Assembly (NCBI RefSeq): GCF_001039355.2
Contig: NW_019775369.1
Coordinates: 1-64,000 of the forward strand
Direction of reading: 5' to 3'
DNA length: 64,000 bases
From: Lingula anatina
Lineage: Eukaryota > Brachiopoda > Lingulata > Lingulida > Lingulidae
The position numbers and the translations under genes are program-made. Each line of letters begins with the position of its first letter. The first letter of the stretch is position 1. This document shows, piece by piece, positions 34,759-46,285 of this stretch. The notes under the pieces were generated by a model, which saw nothing but the letters and a program-made list of their open reading frames with translations, was not told where the DNA came from and did not search any database.

Positions 34759-34864
34759 TACGCTCTCTCGAGACGTCCGCCGATTGATGTCTATCGATGA
34801 TGCGGTGAAGTTGATCTGTGCACTGCAGCTAGACATCGATCGGCGGACGTCTCGAGAGAGCGTA
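34759..34864. repeat. Perfect 26-bp inverted repeat
   Basis: Left arm 34759-34784, right arm 34839-34864, both based on gctctctcgagacgtccgcc, with a 54-base loop that also has imperfect dyad symmetry (gatgtct/agacatc). Lies just inside the left foldback arm. Confidence 0.85.
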
Positions 34865-35332
34865 TCACCCTTCCCAGGGCCCGGTTGCACCAACCGGTCG
34901 TAAGTGAGGCGTAGCAGTTGCGCCGGCGTAAACCGGTGTGAAGGGAATGGATGTCCGCCGTAATGCATGTCCGTAGGACATGTATTCCTAGGAATGAATG
35001 TCCTGCGGACACTAAGTCCTGGGAATGCATGTCCTGGCTCTTCCATTCCTAGGAACGCATGTCCTAGGACATAATTTCCTGGGATTTAACGTCCAGTGGA
35101 CACCCATTACTAAGTATTCCAAGTCCTGCACACAGGTATCGATGTCCTAGTCGGACAAATTCTCCCAGCTAGACTAGTAATAGATGTCCTCTGACATTTT
35201 CATATGAATGATATGTTAATTTCAGAAGATTTAAACGTGATGTTTAAGAATGTTATTACGCTTATTATAATTATTTGTGTACATGCACCCCTATACACAC
35301 TTTATTCGGCTAACTTAACGAAAAACTTCAAA

Positions 35333-35339
<7 letters not shown>

Positions 35340-35399
<60 letters not shown>

Positions 35400-35400
35400 A
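35340..35400. repeat. (AT)n microsatellite
   Basis: About 60 bases of near-perfect AT repeat inside the CCGG-target element copy 2. Confidence 0.92.
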
Positions 35401-35879
35401 ATAAGTTTAAACCTACATTGAATAGATAATAGCATTGGTAAAAGCAACAATTAAACGCCCATTGTTACAGACGTCACATTTTAGCCTTTATATTTTTTTA
35501 GTAACAAATAAACAAAAACCCCTGAAGAACGAATGAAACCGGTCGGGGCAAAATAGCTGCTGTTTTTTTTTTTTTTTTCCTTTTTTTTCTTTTTTCTTTT
35601 TATTATATATAATATATACTCGTACAGGAAGAACACTTTCACTTTTAATATATATAATATGAAAAATATGAGATTCGCGCCATTCACTGCACCTTGTGAA
35701 ATACCTCGTCCTCTTCACATTACATTAATGCCTTTATTGTTGTTAATCGGCCATTCACATACAACAATATGTCTGTGGTACACAGCTTTGGATTTTGGCC
35801 CATTTCTAACCAATATGTTTTTTGTCCTTATACACATCACATTATACGTTTTACGGGGTTTTTTTTTCGGTGAAATACG

Positions 35880-35998
35880 AGTGTGTGAAATAATACACAG
35901 CCACCCTCTCGCGATATACTCGCTTACAAGTACGTGTTGAACACTTCTCGATGACGTTCGAGCATATCGTTCGGGTGACAGTTCATTATTTTATACTT
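35880..35998. mobile_element. CTCTCGCGATAT palindromic MITE, copy 1
   Basis: tgaaataatacacagccacc ... ctcgcgatatac mirrored by gcatatcgttcgggtgacag ... ttattttatact, with a short centre. Same family as 45175-45300 and 47160-47650. Confidence 0.65.
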
Positions 35999-38900
35999 GG
36001 TGCCTTGATGATCATTGGGAATATTTGTAGTTAGAGAGACATAATATGCAGTTTGAGATTGTAAGATAATTAAATTGAATGTTTCTGTTATTTTTTATAC
36101 ATGCATTTTTACTTTTAGTCTTAACATGCTTCTGAGCGCAATTTTTCCTTTACATATGGATCCCGAATTTCCCATTCTAATTCTTTGTATTTCTAGGTGA
36201 AAGTAGAAAGCATATGCTCTTTTGCGTATAATTATCCGATGAAATTCGGCCACGGCCTCGCATAATCTCCCTCGAGTTATTAAAGGAATTCTAAAATAGC
36301 TCAAAGTTAAAAAATGATGATATTTAAATCAAACATTTAAAATCTTACCTCATCAATATAATCCAAATTGTACAACAAATTATATAGTGCGTTTTGTTCG
36401 TTGAAATGGAGAATAAATTAGGATAACATTTGCATATAGAGTAACACCGCTGCTGAGGATTCGAACTCACGTTTCTCTACGCTCTTGGTTATTCATCCAG
36501 CCGTCTTACTGATGAGCCTGTGTGGAAGCTGCTGCCAGCCGACTGAAAATTACCGATGCTTATGGCCCGTGTTTATAATTATTGTACGGACATTAATTAT
36601 GTAGGACTTGCGTTTCTGTGTATATGTGAAAGGAAACTATGTCCGACAGGAATACATGTCCTAGCTGCGTATAAACACAGCTGGGAATCTAGGTCCGGGT
36701 AGGACAGTACATCCTAGGGAACGCACGTCCATAGGACATGCATTCCTTTCACACCGGGCGCAAAATGCTACGCCCGAGAAAAGCCAGTTGCACCAAACTG
36801 GAATAGTGTTTACGTCGGTCTTAACTTTGTCGTAAATTTACGCCTGCTAGCTAGGTGGAGTAAGGCGGTCGTAGCTCGTTTTGCACTATGGCTAGGCTGG
36901 CACAGAGAGAGTTTAATGACAATTATCGCAGTTAACGTAGATTATGTGGGTTGTTATTTGTTTGTTTCTTACACAAAACTTCCGTCTGCGTAGCTTGGTT
37001 TTTAAATATATATATATATAAGTGATTATCAAATACATTATGTGTGTAGCCATGTACATGTATGTGCTTGTGTTCAAATTAAATCTTACCACTCATGTCG
37101 ACACGCCTTGGCTCTCAGCAGTACGGTTTCTTTAATTCTTTTCACAATTTTTGACAAAGCATAACTAACCATAGTCATTTTTTATTCACATTTTATATCA
37201 TTCATATTTTACTGTATATAAACATAGAGACGAAAGCTTAAAATATCAACATTTTAAGGCTCATATAATACTGTATGTATTAGGTCTCTTCTATTTCTCA
37301 ATCTCCAAGATGTAAGATCGACACTGATTTCCGATTGCCAGAATCGGTTTTTTATTATTATTATTCAATAAAATTAAAAACTATACCTCTAACTACAAAG
37401 AGTGAGCCTGAGGGCCCCCCCCCTTTTTCCTCTCATCCGCACACCGTTCACGGCTTACGCTGTGAAGGCGGCCTGTAAGGGCGGTCGGTCATCTGGTCCT
37501 CACCGCACAACGAGAAAAAAAAGCGTAACTCCCTGAATACCTACGCTGTGAAAGCTGCCTGTTTGGCGCTGATACAGATCAGCGGCCACACGAGCGAGAC
37601 AGGTGTTATAATATTCAGCACAGCTTCCTCGGTGAAGGCTACCTGTACGCTGTAGGCAATAATCGGCGACCGTCTCGGTCTCAGAGCACGTGGAGGAGAG
37701 ACCGTAAGAGTTTGCCCAGCTTTCGCGGTGAGGGTAACCTAGTCGCGGTGAACGCTCGCCGCTGCTTGCTTCTCCCTCTGCCCACCCCTGTATCTCTCCG
37801 CAAAAACATTTCTGGCTCCTCAGATCCGTTTTTGAAAAACGACACTAGTTTCTGGTTGCCAGAATCGTTTTTGAAAAACGACACTAGTTTCTGGTTGCCA
37901 GAATAGTTTTTCAAAAAACGACACTGGTTTCTGGGCATCAGAATCGTTTTTGAAAAATTCAATAAAATTAAAAATTACACATCAAACTACAAAAGGAGGC
38001 CCCGGGGCCCCTTCCCCCTCTTCAACTCACCCTTATTCCCCCACCCCCCACCCCCACTTAAACTTGCCTCTCCCTCTGCCCACCCCTGTTTCTCTCCACA
38101 AAAACGATTCTGGCTTCTCAGAATCGTTTTTGAAAAACGACACTAGTTTCTGGTTGCCAGAATAGTTTTTCAAAAAACGACACTGGTTTCTGGGCATCAG
38201 AATCGTTTTTGAAAAATTCAATAAAATTAAAAATTACACATCAAACTACAAAAGGAGGCCCCGGGGCCCCTTCCCCCTCTTCAACTCACCCTTATTCCCC
38301 CACCCCCATCCCCACTTAAACTTGCCTCTCTCTCTGCCCACCCCTGTTTCTCTCCGCAAAAACGATTCTGGCTTCTCAGAATCGTTTTTGAAAAACGACA
38401 CTAGTTTCTGGTTGCCAGAATCGTTTTTCAAAAAAAGACACTGGTTTCTGGGCATCAGAATCGTTTTTCAAAAATTCAATAAAATTAAAAATCATACTTC
38501 AAACTATGAAGGGAGGCCCCGGGGGGCCCTTTCCCCTTTCCCCTCTTCAACCTCACCCTTATTCCCCCACCCCCACCCCACCCCACCATTCCCGGCTTCC
38601 ACAGTGCAGGCTTCCTGTGACTGGTAGCGGCGGTCAACTCGGCCTCCTAGCGCGGCGAGGAAAGACCGTAACACTGTAAACACGATGTCAAGCTTCTGCG
38701 ATGAGGGTTGCCCGTACCCCGTAGGCAATAATCGGCGACCGTCTCGGTCTCAGCGCACGTCGAGGAGAGACCGTAAAACCCTGCCCGGCTTTCGTGGTGA
38801 GGGTTACCTAATCGCGGTACACGCTAACCGCTGGTTGCCTCTCCCTCTACCCACCCCTGTTTCTCTCCGCAAAAACGATTCTGGCTTCTCAGAATCGTTT

Positions 38901-39106
38901 TTGAAAAACGACACTAGTTTCTGGTTGCCAAAATCGTTTTTCGAAAAACGACACTAGTTTCTGGATTCCAGAATCGTTTTTGAGAAACGACACTAGTTTC
39001 TGGTTGCCAGGTTCGTTTTTGAAAAACGACACTAGTTTCTGGTTGCCAGGTTCGTTTTTGAAAAACGAAACTGGAAACTAGAAACTAGACACTAACTTCA
39101 GCGCTC

Positions 39107-42100
39107 TTTTTTGTACATATTCATGTACCCCAACATACAGTTTATCTTATTAAAAGTATGACACATACATATACAGTAGATTTGTGAAAATTCACAGTTT
39201 ATATAACTCGATGTATCCACTGACAACTAGGTGAGTTGATAGATATTCATCTCATATCCCCGCACTTCTCAACATTGTAAAAAGAAGCTCAGCATATGGG
39301 GGGGGGGGGGCATTCCCTTCAGATCTATAGCAATGCCTGCGTCTTTTACGTATGATTTTTGAAAATATTCATTACAATTTCACCATTAAAAAGTATTGAT
39401 GGAAAAATGTCTAATGTATCAAGGAAGAATCATCTTCCTAAAGACTGCCCAACCCCTGCGCGAACATATATTTGCACCGCCCAACTACATGCCTGATGAT
39501 AGGTCTATCAAAGAAGTTTTAAGTTCCTCACTTTTTTATCTGGGTGTAGAAAGCTGAAATTACAATGTCGAAAACTGGATTCTGAAGGATCCATGCACAT
39601 TTCTGACGATATGTCTGTACATACCTAAATTTTTACCTTCCACACTCAAATGGTCTCGGAGGAGTTAGCAAAAATTATAATGTGTAATAATAAATATTCA
39701 CAATCATCCACTTCTGAAGGACAACCTAACCCGCAGTCAAACTAAAATTCCAACGGGAACATCTGTATCTTTAATGGTTGGTCTATCAATCCCCAATTTT
39801 TTAAAATTCTTTGTACCTATTATAAATCTCGACATAGTAGGAACACTGTTGATAAAAATTGTTTAAAAGAGGTAAGGGAGGAAAGGTATGTATTAGATGA
39901 CGTAACAGATATAAATGACCGGAGCCCTTGATATAACCACCCCAGGTTTATTTTTCAAGGTTCATGAGACTTTGAGGTGTGGTGGATTTGATTCTACATC
40001 CTTTAATTAAAGGAACACTTCTCACAATAAAAATAATTATCGGTTTGAATAACGGCATCTATGACGTGTCTAGGTAGCGCTCTATGTATATACCCTGTAC
40101 ATGTATATAACACAGGTAAATTCATGTCTATCAGTGATCAGAACACTCTTAATTAGCCCATCGATGTTCCGGTATTGTCTACCGGTATTGTACGTTTTGT
40201 TTATTGTTTGTTTGTTTGTGTAACTTGATTACAGTAAAAAAAGCAAGGGGATATTTCGTTTTCACAGAAAGTACACTTTCAACCTGATAAATGAGACAGA
40301 TTTGATGTTATTTATTGGTAGCCAACCAAATAAGCATGCGTTATCTTTTAAAACTAAATTCAGTTTCTGTTTCATCAGTTACGAGGTATTCATGCTAAGG
40401 GCAAATCAATAAGCGTCGCAGTAGCTAAGTCATGGGAAAAGTTATGTCCGAGGCTTAGTGAATAGACTATTAAATGCTGTGAACACCGTTTCGTCAGTAT
40501 TCCGTATTCACGCATAAGTGACCAGGTATTCCGATCACGTTCTCCAAAATGCAATATTTACTAGTTTCTTTGTGTTTAACGAAGTGGAAATGATGCAATT
40601 GATATTCAATCTCCTGCTAGGCCCTGGTGCTTTTTGTCGCGGAATAATTTTATTTGCTGTCACTATAAGGCGTTTTTCAACGTAGCAAGGTGAAAATTGC
40701 GCAGTTAGTTTTCAGCTCATTCGAGTCTTAGAGAGTTAATCATAGAGAGAGGAAGGGCATAGGTACATTGTAAATTATCTGAATTTTCATCACGACAAAG
40801 GGTGATGCCTGGTAAGTCCGTGCAGCCATTCGTAAATCAATTTTACCATCAACTGAATAATCATGGACCCTTGCAGCATGGTGACAATGTTGCTGAAACT
40901 TTGAGATGTGGTGGATTTGGAAATATATCATTTCATGGAACACCATTAACAATGATATAAGTATTACCGGGATAAGGGTAAAATTGGCATGAGGTGACTG
41001 ACAGATATTATTGGCTGTTTGAATATCGGCATTTATGTGTGCCTTTTGTATACGGTATGATTTTCTACATATACACTGATGGTAATATGGCTGCCACACC
41101 CTTAAGAATTCTGGGATTTTATCATGCCTCATCCTCATTACATTAACAAGTAAGTCTTATAATAATATATACTGTGGAAGGCCACGGCATGACCTCCAGC
41201 TTTGTTAGGTATACGTTCAATATTGTGTGGAAAGTGAAAGGTTTAAACATATTATCCCTTTTATTAGACTACATAGATGAATTTCAACCAGAATTCTGAG
41301 CACACTTTCTGTTTACCACGTGTGAGGTTGAATGGGACTATCCATGCTCCCTGAATATGATTATATTAATTTTAGAAAATGCAGGCAACAAATGCGTGTA
41401 ACAAATGCGCTTTTCTTCAATCTAAAGAATGTACGCTTATTTGTCGTATTTTGCGTCGTTTTTACCTCTGCTGAGATTACATTATATTGTAATGTAAAGA
41501 GGCGATTAGGGATAAAAATTATTGCATTACATGCTACAGCAGATCAATGAATAACAGAAAACATTGGAAGAAAGGCCCTTTTTAAGACCGGGGCATTTAA
41601 AAAAGCATCAAAACACGTCTAGTCGTCTAGTTAAGCATATAGCATACTTATTTCCACGTGCTTTACGAAAGGGTATAAAACTGTAGCTTATTTAATCAAC
41701 TGCATATCGTGGGAAGTTTGTGGGGTTTTGCTACACAGAATTTTCCTATGTTGTGAAAAGAAATGTCGTAGCTAGGCTTACAACTGGCTTGAGTCCCACA
41801 GAAGCAAGAACAAAAACAACTTAGATCCATGGTTTCGTTTGGCAAACTTTAGTTTTAAAGTTAAAGGAAATCGAATGCACTTTGAGCACGTGATGTATAC
41901 TGATTTTGTACCTTTTCTTATCTCTGCAAGTGTTGAAATTTCATTGTATTGTATTCTGAAGACCTGTGATCCAAATATTATCCATGAACAATAAATTATT
42001 GGGATAAATTATAATATTTTTTTTTCAAAAGGCACCACACTAAAAATGAATGATACTTTTTCCTTGCTGTTCGAAGTTGAGTGGTGGGGGTGGGGGGGGG

Positions 42101-42192
42101 GGGATGGGAGGAGGAGGTAAGACACCAACTTGCTCACTTAACTGCTTTGTTCACTTGATCACTGGACTATTTTTCGCTTTCTCTTATTTCAG
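39107..42192. other. Gene-poor region after the foldback element
   Basis: No supported gene. Contains a diverged direct repeat (39930-40120 and 40860-41100; shared gaggtgtggtggattt-like and cggcatctatg-like blocks) and a poly-G stretch near 42090. Open frames here lack any family signature. Confidence 0.5.
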
Positions 42193-42310
42193 TGCCGCGA
42201 AGTCGAAATGCGCAGTAATGTTGACAACTTCCTCGAGTCCCAGAGAGTCAAGTATGAAAAACCGTAGATTCCAAGTTATCAAATATTTCATGATAAAGGG
42301 TGAATTACTG
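42193..42310 (+). other. Possible 5' UTR exon of the CARD gene
   Basis: A good acceptor (cttatttcag) and a strong donor (actg|gtaagt) bracket 118 bases on the same strand, 1 kb upstream of the CARD exon. No protein similarity is seen. Joining it to 43303 puts TAA in frame before the ATG, consistent with an untranslated exon. Splice-site evidence only. Confidence 0.3.
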
Positions 42311-43302
42311 GTAAGTACATCGAGGACAATTATACATTTATATTATAATCGATAGAATTGGACACGATGTTTTTGACACAGTGGGGTGTCGAGTTTCGAG
42401 TTAGTTTGTTAGATTTGTCCGATAAAAAAACAAACTTGACAGTGTTCTTTCGTTTGAAAGTCGAAAAAACTGGCGTTTTGCGTGCATAGCATTGGTGTAA
42501 TTGCCTTCTTGATATTTGTTTTCACGTATTTGATAAATATTTCAATATTTGGGCAAACATAAAACATGACATTATTAATTAAGTTAGGGTGTTTCTTTGG
42601 AAGAACTCAGTAATTAGTGGTCAAAAGGGATAAAAATATATTTTCGAGCTGTGGCCACTCCAGTTTGATTCTATCAGAAATTTACTATATGGAAATGTTT
42701 CACAAAGTTGTGGGGAAATAAATAGAATGGAGTGAATTTTATGATTAATGTTTGTGTCTTTCCTAAGGGGGGAGGGTGAATCAAAAGTCCAAGGGGTTGC
42801 TAAATCCCGGCTGTGTGTTATCGTTTACAAGTGGGAATGTATAATAAAAGGACAAGAACAGCACGTTATTATTTGCGGTGCCGAAACCCGACAAAAATGG
42901 ACTTTTTTCCTGTGACAAAAAGTATTGTTTTTAAATAATGCTAACAATGGGGCCATAAAATCGTGGAATAATTCATTAAACCAGCGATAGCAATCACAAA
43001 TCCGCGGCCCCAAATGACAAAGGCCAGTTATCGTTTCATTTTGCACACAAAGCTTCTTTAATTTCTCCTTCTTCCTCCTCTTTTTCCTCTCATAGTCTCC
43101 ATTAGTGATACAGCACATACATATAGTATTTATTTCCTCCGTCGTTCTCCTTAGTATGAAATCTTTATGGGTTGATGTCGAGAAGGAAAGGGGGGGGCAT
43201 AAGGATGATGCATGTATGTGTAGTGTCTTTGAAATTAAAGGGAGGATTTGTAAAATAATCCTAAGCCAAAATTCGGGAAACATGCTTTTTATTTTATTGC
43301 AG

Positions 43303-43627
43303 TAACCCGGAATCATGGACGGTCCTATAACCATAGAGAACCAGATAAAGCTCCTGAAAAACTGGGAAGCCATTTGCAAAGACCTTGTAGTAACTGACAT
43401 TTCCCCTGCAATCATCACAAGTGGTGTCATCACCCCTGATGAACGCGACGACTTGTTAAAGAAGGAAACGCACAAAGAACAAACTGAAAAACTGCTGTCA
43501 CTTTTGTTAGCCAAAGACAACAAACATTTTGAATGTTTCAGAGTATGTTTGGTGGAACGCTACTGGTGGCTGGCAGAGAACCTTGCAAAGTATAAGGTCA
43601 CAGTGGAAGATCAAGTGTCTCACATAG
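43303..43627 (+). CDS. CARD-domain protein exon (start codon at 43315)
   Basis: Acceptor ttattgcag at 43302, an in-frame TAA at 43303, ATG at 43315, then 104 codons to donor atag|gtaatg. The product fits the CARD death-fold pattern: QIKLLKNWEAICKDLVVTDI, then GVITPDERDDLL, then KEQTEKLLSLLLAKDNKHFECF. Hydrophobic heptads and the VITPDE turn are like those of CARD adaptors and caspase prodomains. Partners would be other CARD proteins in apoptosis or innate immune signalling (family knowledge). The domain fills the exon and ends in phase 1. No effector domain is seen nearby. The 232-residue reading frame on the other strand is a shadow. Confidence 0.72.
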
Positions 43628-43809
43628 GTAATGTGAAAATGTTGGCGTAAATAATTACACGGAAAAGACTTAATGTATCAGACGTACCGGTCTCATAATA
43701 ATAAATTTAAGGAAACTAACCCTAGCGAAAAAGCCAAATATTTCTGTTTTAGCGTGAGACTAGTTTTAAACGGACGCCGTAAAATAGTAGCTCTTCGTTT
43801 ATTTGACAG

Positions 43810-44015
43810 CGCACAAGGCTATTGAACACCTACATTGCCTTTATTATCATACATACCTAGGGATGTTATGTGACCGTGGCGTTATGATGATCACTGAAGC
43901 CTGTCCATTTAGACAAGCTTCAGTGAAGATCGAGGGCAACCTCGAGCCGCTACTCAAAAATATCTCGCTTCACTCGACATTTTTGCGTAGCGTCTCTCGG
44001 AAAACTCGGATTTAA
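43810..44015 (+). CDS. Candidate second exon of the CARD gene
   Basis: Acceptor ttgacag at 43809; the phase matches the donor at 43627 and the frame stays open for 68 codons to TAA. The product (AHKAIEHLHCLYYH...) resembles nothing I know. Part of the exon is a hairpin (arms near 43884 and 43920, actgaag/cttcagt), which suggests a repeat instead of protein code. Weak call. Confidence 0.25.
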
Positions 44016-44215
44016 CCTCGATGTAGTCTAGAATTTCACGACTACATCTTGGTTAAATCAGTCGAGGTCTCTTAAATGCTGGAAGTCAAAGACAGATTGA
44101 TCATGTGACCTTCTTGGCATCAAGAGAATACTGATGCCGCTTGCGTTATATATCTACCAGTAGACAAATTTAAAATCTCTCACACTCTTAAAAAATTTGC
44201 ATAAACCTTTCACGT

Positions 44216-45300
44216 TTAACAATTATTATTTATAACTTTATTACACCAAGTCATATCATATGGGTATGGTTTGAAAACGGGAATTAGTTACATTTAAGCA
44301 ACACGTGCATAGAAATTATTTGTAAATCTATAACCTTTTAACGAGGGTTGTGTTATTTACCTTTTGTTTTTAAGCTGTTCATTCTTCCTCTTTATCAGAT
44401 ATATCGGTAAAAAAATCAAATATATGCCCCCTTTGAACTTGTAATTACATGTAGCATGGTCCATGCTCTGAAAACCAGCACATGTATATTCCGAAACCGC
44501 CACGTAGTAAAAAAACGTAGAATTATTACTCCTGTGGACTTGAAATAAACATCCGTTTGATTTTGACTATATTCCGTAACCGCCTTGTCGTCAGAAATAA
44601 CAATAAAAACTAGAATTATTACTCCCGTGAACTTGAAATAAACATCCTTTTGATTTTGACCATATTCCGTAACCGCCTCGTCGTCAGAAATAATAAAAAA
44701 AACAGAATTATTACTCCCGTGACCTTGTATTAAAAACATCCGTCTGATTTTGACTATATTCCGAAACTGCCTCGTTGTCAGAATTATCACCAAAAAGTGA
44801 ATTTCTTTCTCCTTTCCACTTGTGAAAAATCAGTTTGACTATATTCCGGTCCGATGCTCCTTTTTTATCAGGAATGTAAATTAAAAGTAGAAGTTTTGCC
44901 TTCTGCAGCAGGTCCAGCTAGGTGTGGCTCAGCTGAGAAGCGCACGGTCAGTGTCGACGATTGATTTAATACTTTTCACGCCAGTTGAACGTCCATGACA
45001 AGTATTTAGCAAAAATTGACCAAATTGGTCAGACATTACGTAAGAATTTGGTTGGAGGTGACCAGCGCACGTGGACGAGTTTATTTCATATAACATCTCT
45101 AGAGCGTGATATAGGGTCACTTTATTCGGTTTTAGGGGTGTTTTAAGATGAAATGACTGTATTTTTTCTCGGTATGTATGTCAAATAATACACTGTCACC
45201 CTCTCGCGATATATGCCATGATCGAACACCTCTCGCTGACGCTCGAGGTGTTATGGCATATATCGCTCGGGTGACAGTGTATTATCTCACACTTAATTGA
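44216..45300. repeat. 1.1-kb direct repeat, unit 1
   Basis: Matches 46286-47650 closely over its length, including four-to-five ~95-bp internal units (aattattactcccgtgaact, ctatattccgtaaccgcc) and a terminal palindromic MITE. Minus-strand frames with repeated SDDEAVTEYSQNQTDVYFKS arise from the internal repeats and are not called as a gene. Confidence 0.8.
45175..45300. mobile_element. CTCTCGCGATAT palindromic MITE, copy 2
   Basis: Near-perfect hairpin: aataatacactgtcaccctc, gcgatatatgccat, then cacctctcgctgacgctcgaggtg, then atggcatatatcgctcgggt, gacagtgtatta. Intact, with no insertion, unlike copy 3. Confidence 0.75.
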
Positions 45301-45789
45301 CATTTATGTACTGCCCTTCGACAGTTCAAACTATTTTCTAGTAAAACCTCATAAGGTAAAATATAGTTAATCCGTTTGATCTAATTTCCTTACAGATTCC
45401 ATAATCAGCGCCAAGTAGGTTACTTATTTTATTCCGTTACTGCCGTGTCCCTGTAAATTGTCGGTCTGAAAGCAACTTTATGCGAAAAGTTATGAGCAGA
45501 TTTTGATGAAATTCTCGAGATATGTCAGAGGATTAACTTAAGGGTGATAAGATGTGGGTGGTGATCCATTAATAAATCTGTGATAAAATGAAAAAGTTAG
45601 TGAAATCGCCCATGCCATCATTTGAGACATAAACAGAAAACAAAACTACAAATAAATTAACACAGATTCCATTTATACAAGCAACCATTGGTATATCCCT
45701 CTTTTATTCCACATATTTCAGAAACCTCATTTCTGCCTTAGCAATTTTCTTAAAAAATATAAGACAAAATCTACTCACTTTACATGATG

Positions 45790-46040
45790 TATGATGTCGG
45801 GAGCGCACGTAGATCAAGAGACGCTCCCGATGACCTAATTACGTAAATAGACTTCATTAACTTGGGCGCTGATTGGACACTCGTCCTGCAGCAGAAAATC
45901 CACCTAAGATCGTCATGATAAAGAAAACTGGTATAAAAGATCGTTCTTGTTACAAATCGAGGTCAGTTGTTTAATAAAGCAGCGTTACGTTGATTTATCC
46001 TTGTGGTTGACTTGGTTTCTGGCTCACACACTTACGTGAA
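45790..46040 (+). mobile_element. Possible solo LTR or promoter-like stretch
   Basis: Contains a dyad (gggagcgcacg...agacgctccc), a CCAAT-box-like gattgg, a TATA box (tataaaag near 45932) and AATAAAG about 45 bases later, an order typical of short LTRs. No paired copy, primer site or polymerase gene found, so the call is weak. Confidence 0.25.
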
Positions 46041-46059
46041 GTTTTAGACATACGAATCA

Positions 46060-46267
46060 GGGCCCGGTTGCACCAACAGAGCGTAAATTTACTCGGCTAC
46101 GACTGTCGTAAACCGCAACGCCTGGCGTCCGTGCGCCAGGTTTACTCTCCCTGCTTACGCCCGTTGCACCAAGACAAAAACTGATTGTCGTAACTACGCC
46201 CGAGTAACGCTCCGTTGCGCCACTGGCCAACAATACGTGGATGGTATAATTGGGCAAATGAGGAGTT
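46060..46267. mobile_element. CCCGGTTGCACCAA repeat
   Basis: gggcccggttgcaccaacag ... ttgcgccactggcc with internal inverted parts (cgtaaatttactcgg, cccgagtaacgctccg). Related to 34876-36900. Cut by the N gap at 46268. Confidence 0.55.
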
Positions 46268-46285
46268 NNNNNNNNNNNNNNNNNN
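46268..46285. other. Assembly gap (18 N)
   Basis: 18 N immediately before the second copy of the 1.1-kb repeat. Confidence 0.97.

Larger units (their letters stand above)
34933..36757. mobile_element. CCGG-target DNA element, copy 2
   Basis: 1817 bp (34937-36753). Inverted ends TGTGAAGGGAATGGATGTCC and TGTGAAAGGAATGCATGTCC, flanked by identical CCGG (34933-34936 and 36754-36757). Subterminal arrays of palindromic units (gtcctaggac, tcctaggaatg, gtccgtaggac) as in copy 1. The interior is AT-rich, holds an (AT)n tract and a palindromic MITE, and shows no transposase. Confidence 0.8.
34876..36900. mobile_element. CCCGGTTGCACCAA repeat split by an inserted element
   Basis: gggcccggttgcaccaaccg (34876) and the GCGC/ACGCCC-rich right side (36757-36900, gttgcaccaaactgg) are two halves of a repeat related to 46060-46235. 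A CCGG-target element (34937-36753) lies between them. Confidence 0.55.
33936..39106. mobile_element. Foldback-type element, 5.2 kb
   Basis: The outer ends are inverted copies: GAGCGCTGAAGTTAGAGTCT on the left and its near complement on the right (up to 39106). Left arm about 760 bp (to 34697), right arm about 1.6-1.8 kb (from about 37330). Arms consist of ~39-bp units alternating palindromes CGTTTTTCAAAAACG and TCTGGCAACCAGA, then a GC-rich block (cgccgattattgcctacggg). The right arm has ~258-bp tandem units (starting near 37957, 38216 and 38473). This resembles foldback transposons. No transposase found. Confidence 0.7.

Noticed and set aside
34010-39000. Several frames with SFFKNDSGNQKL or SFLKNDTSFWLPE repeats
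   Set aside because: They are translations of the 39-bp palindromic units of the foldback element in both directions, with no start context or conservation as protein.
40740-41138. 132-residue minus-strand frame
   Set aside because: No recognisable domain, lies partly in a diverged direct repeat, no supporting splice or promoter context.
42825-43523. 232-residue open frame on the minus strand
   Set aside because: It is the antisense of the CARD exon and its intron; the + strand has a splice-consistent ATG with an upstream in-frame stop and a recognisable domain.
45790-46040. LTR retrotransposon
   Set aside because: TATA, AATAAA and a dyad are suggestive, but there is no second LTR, primer site, polymerase sequence or target duplication, so it is kept only as a weak feature.
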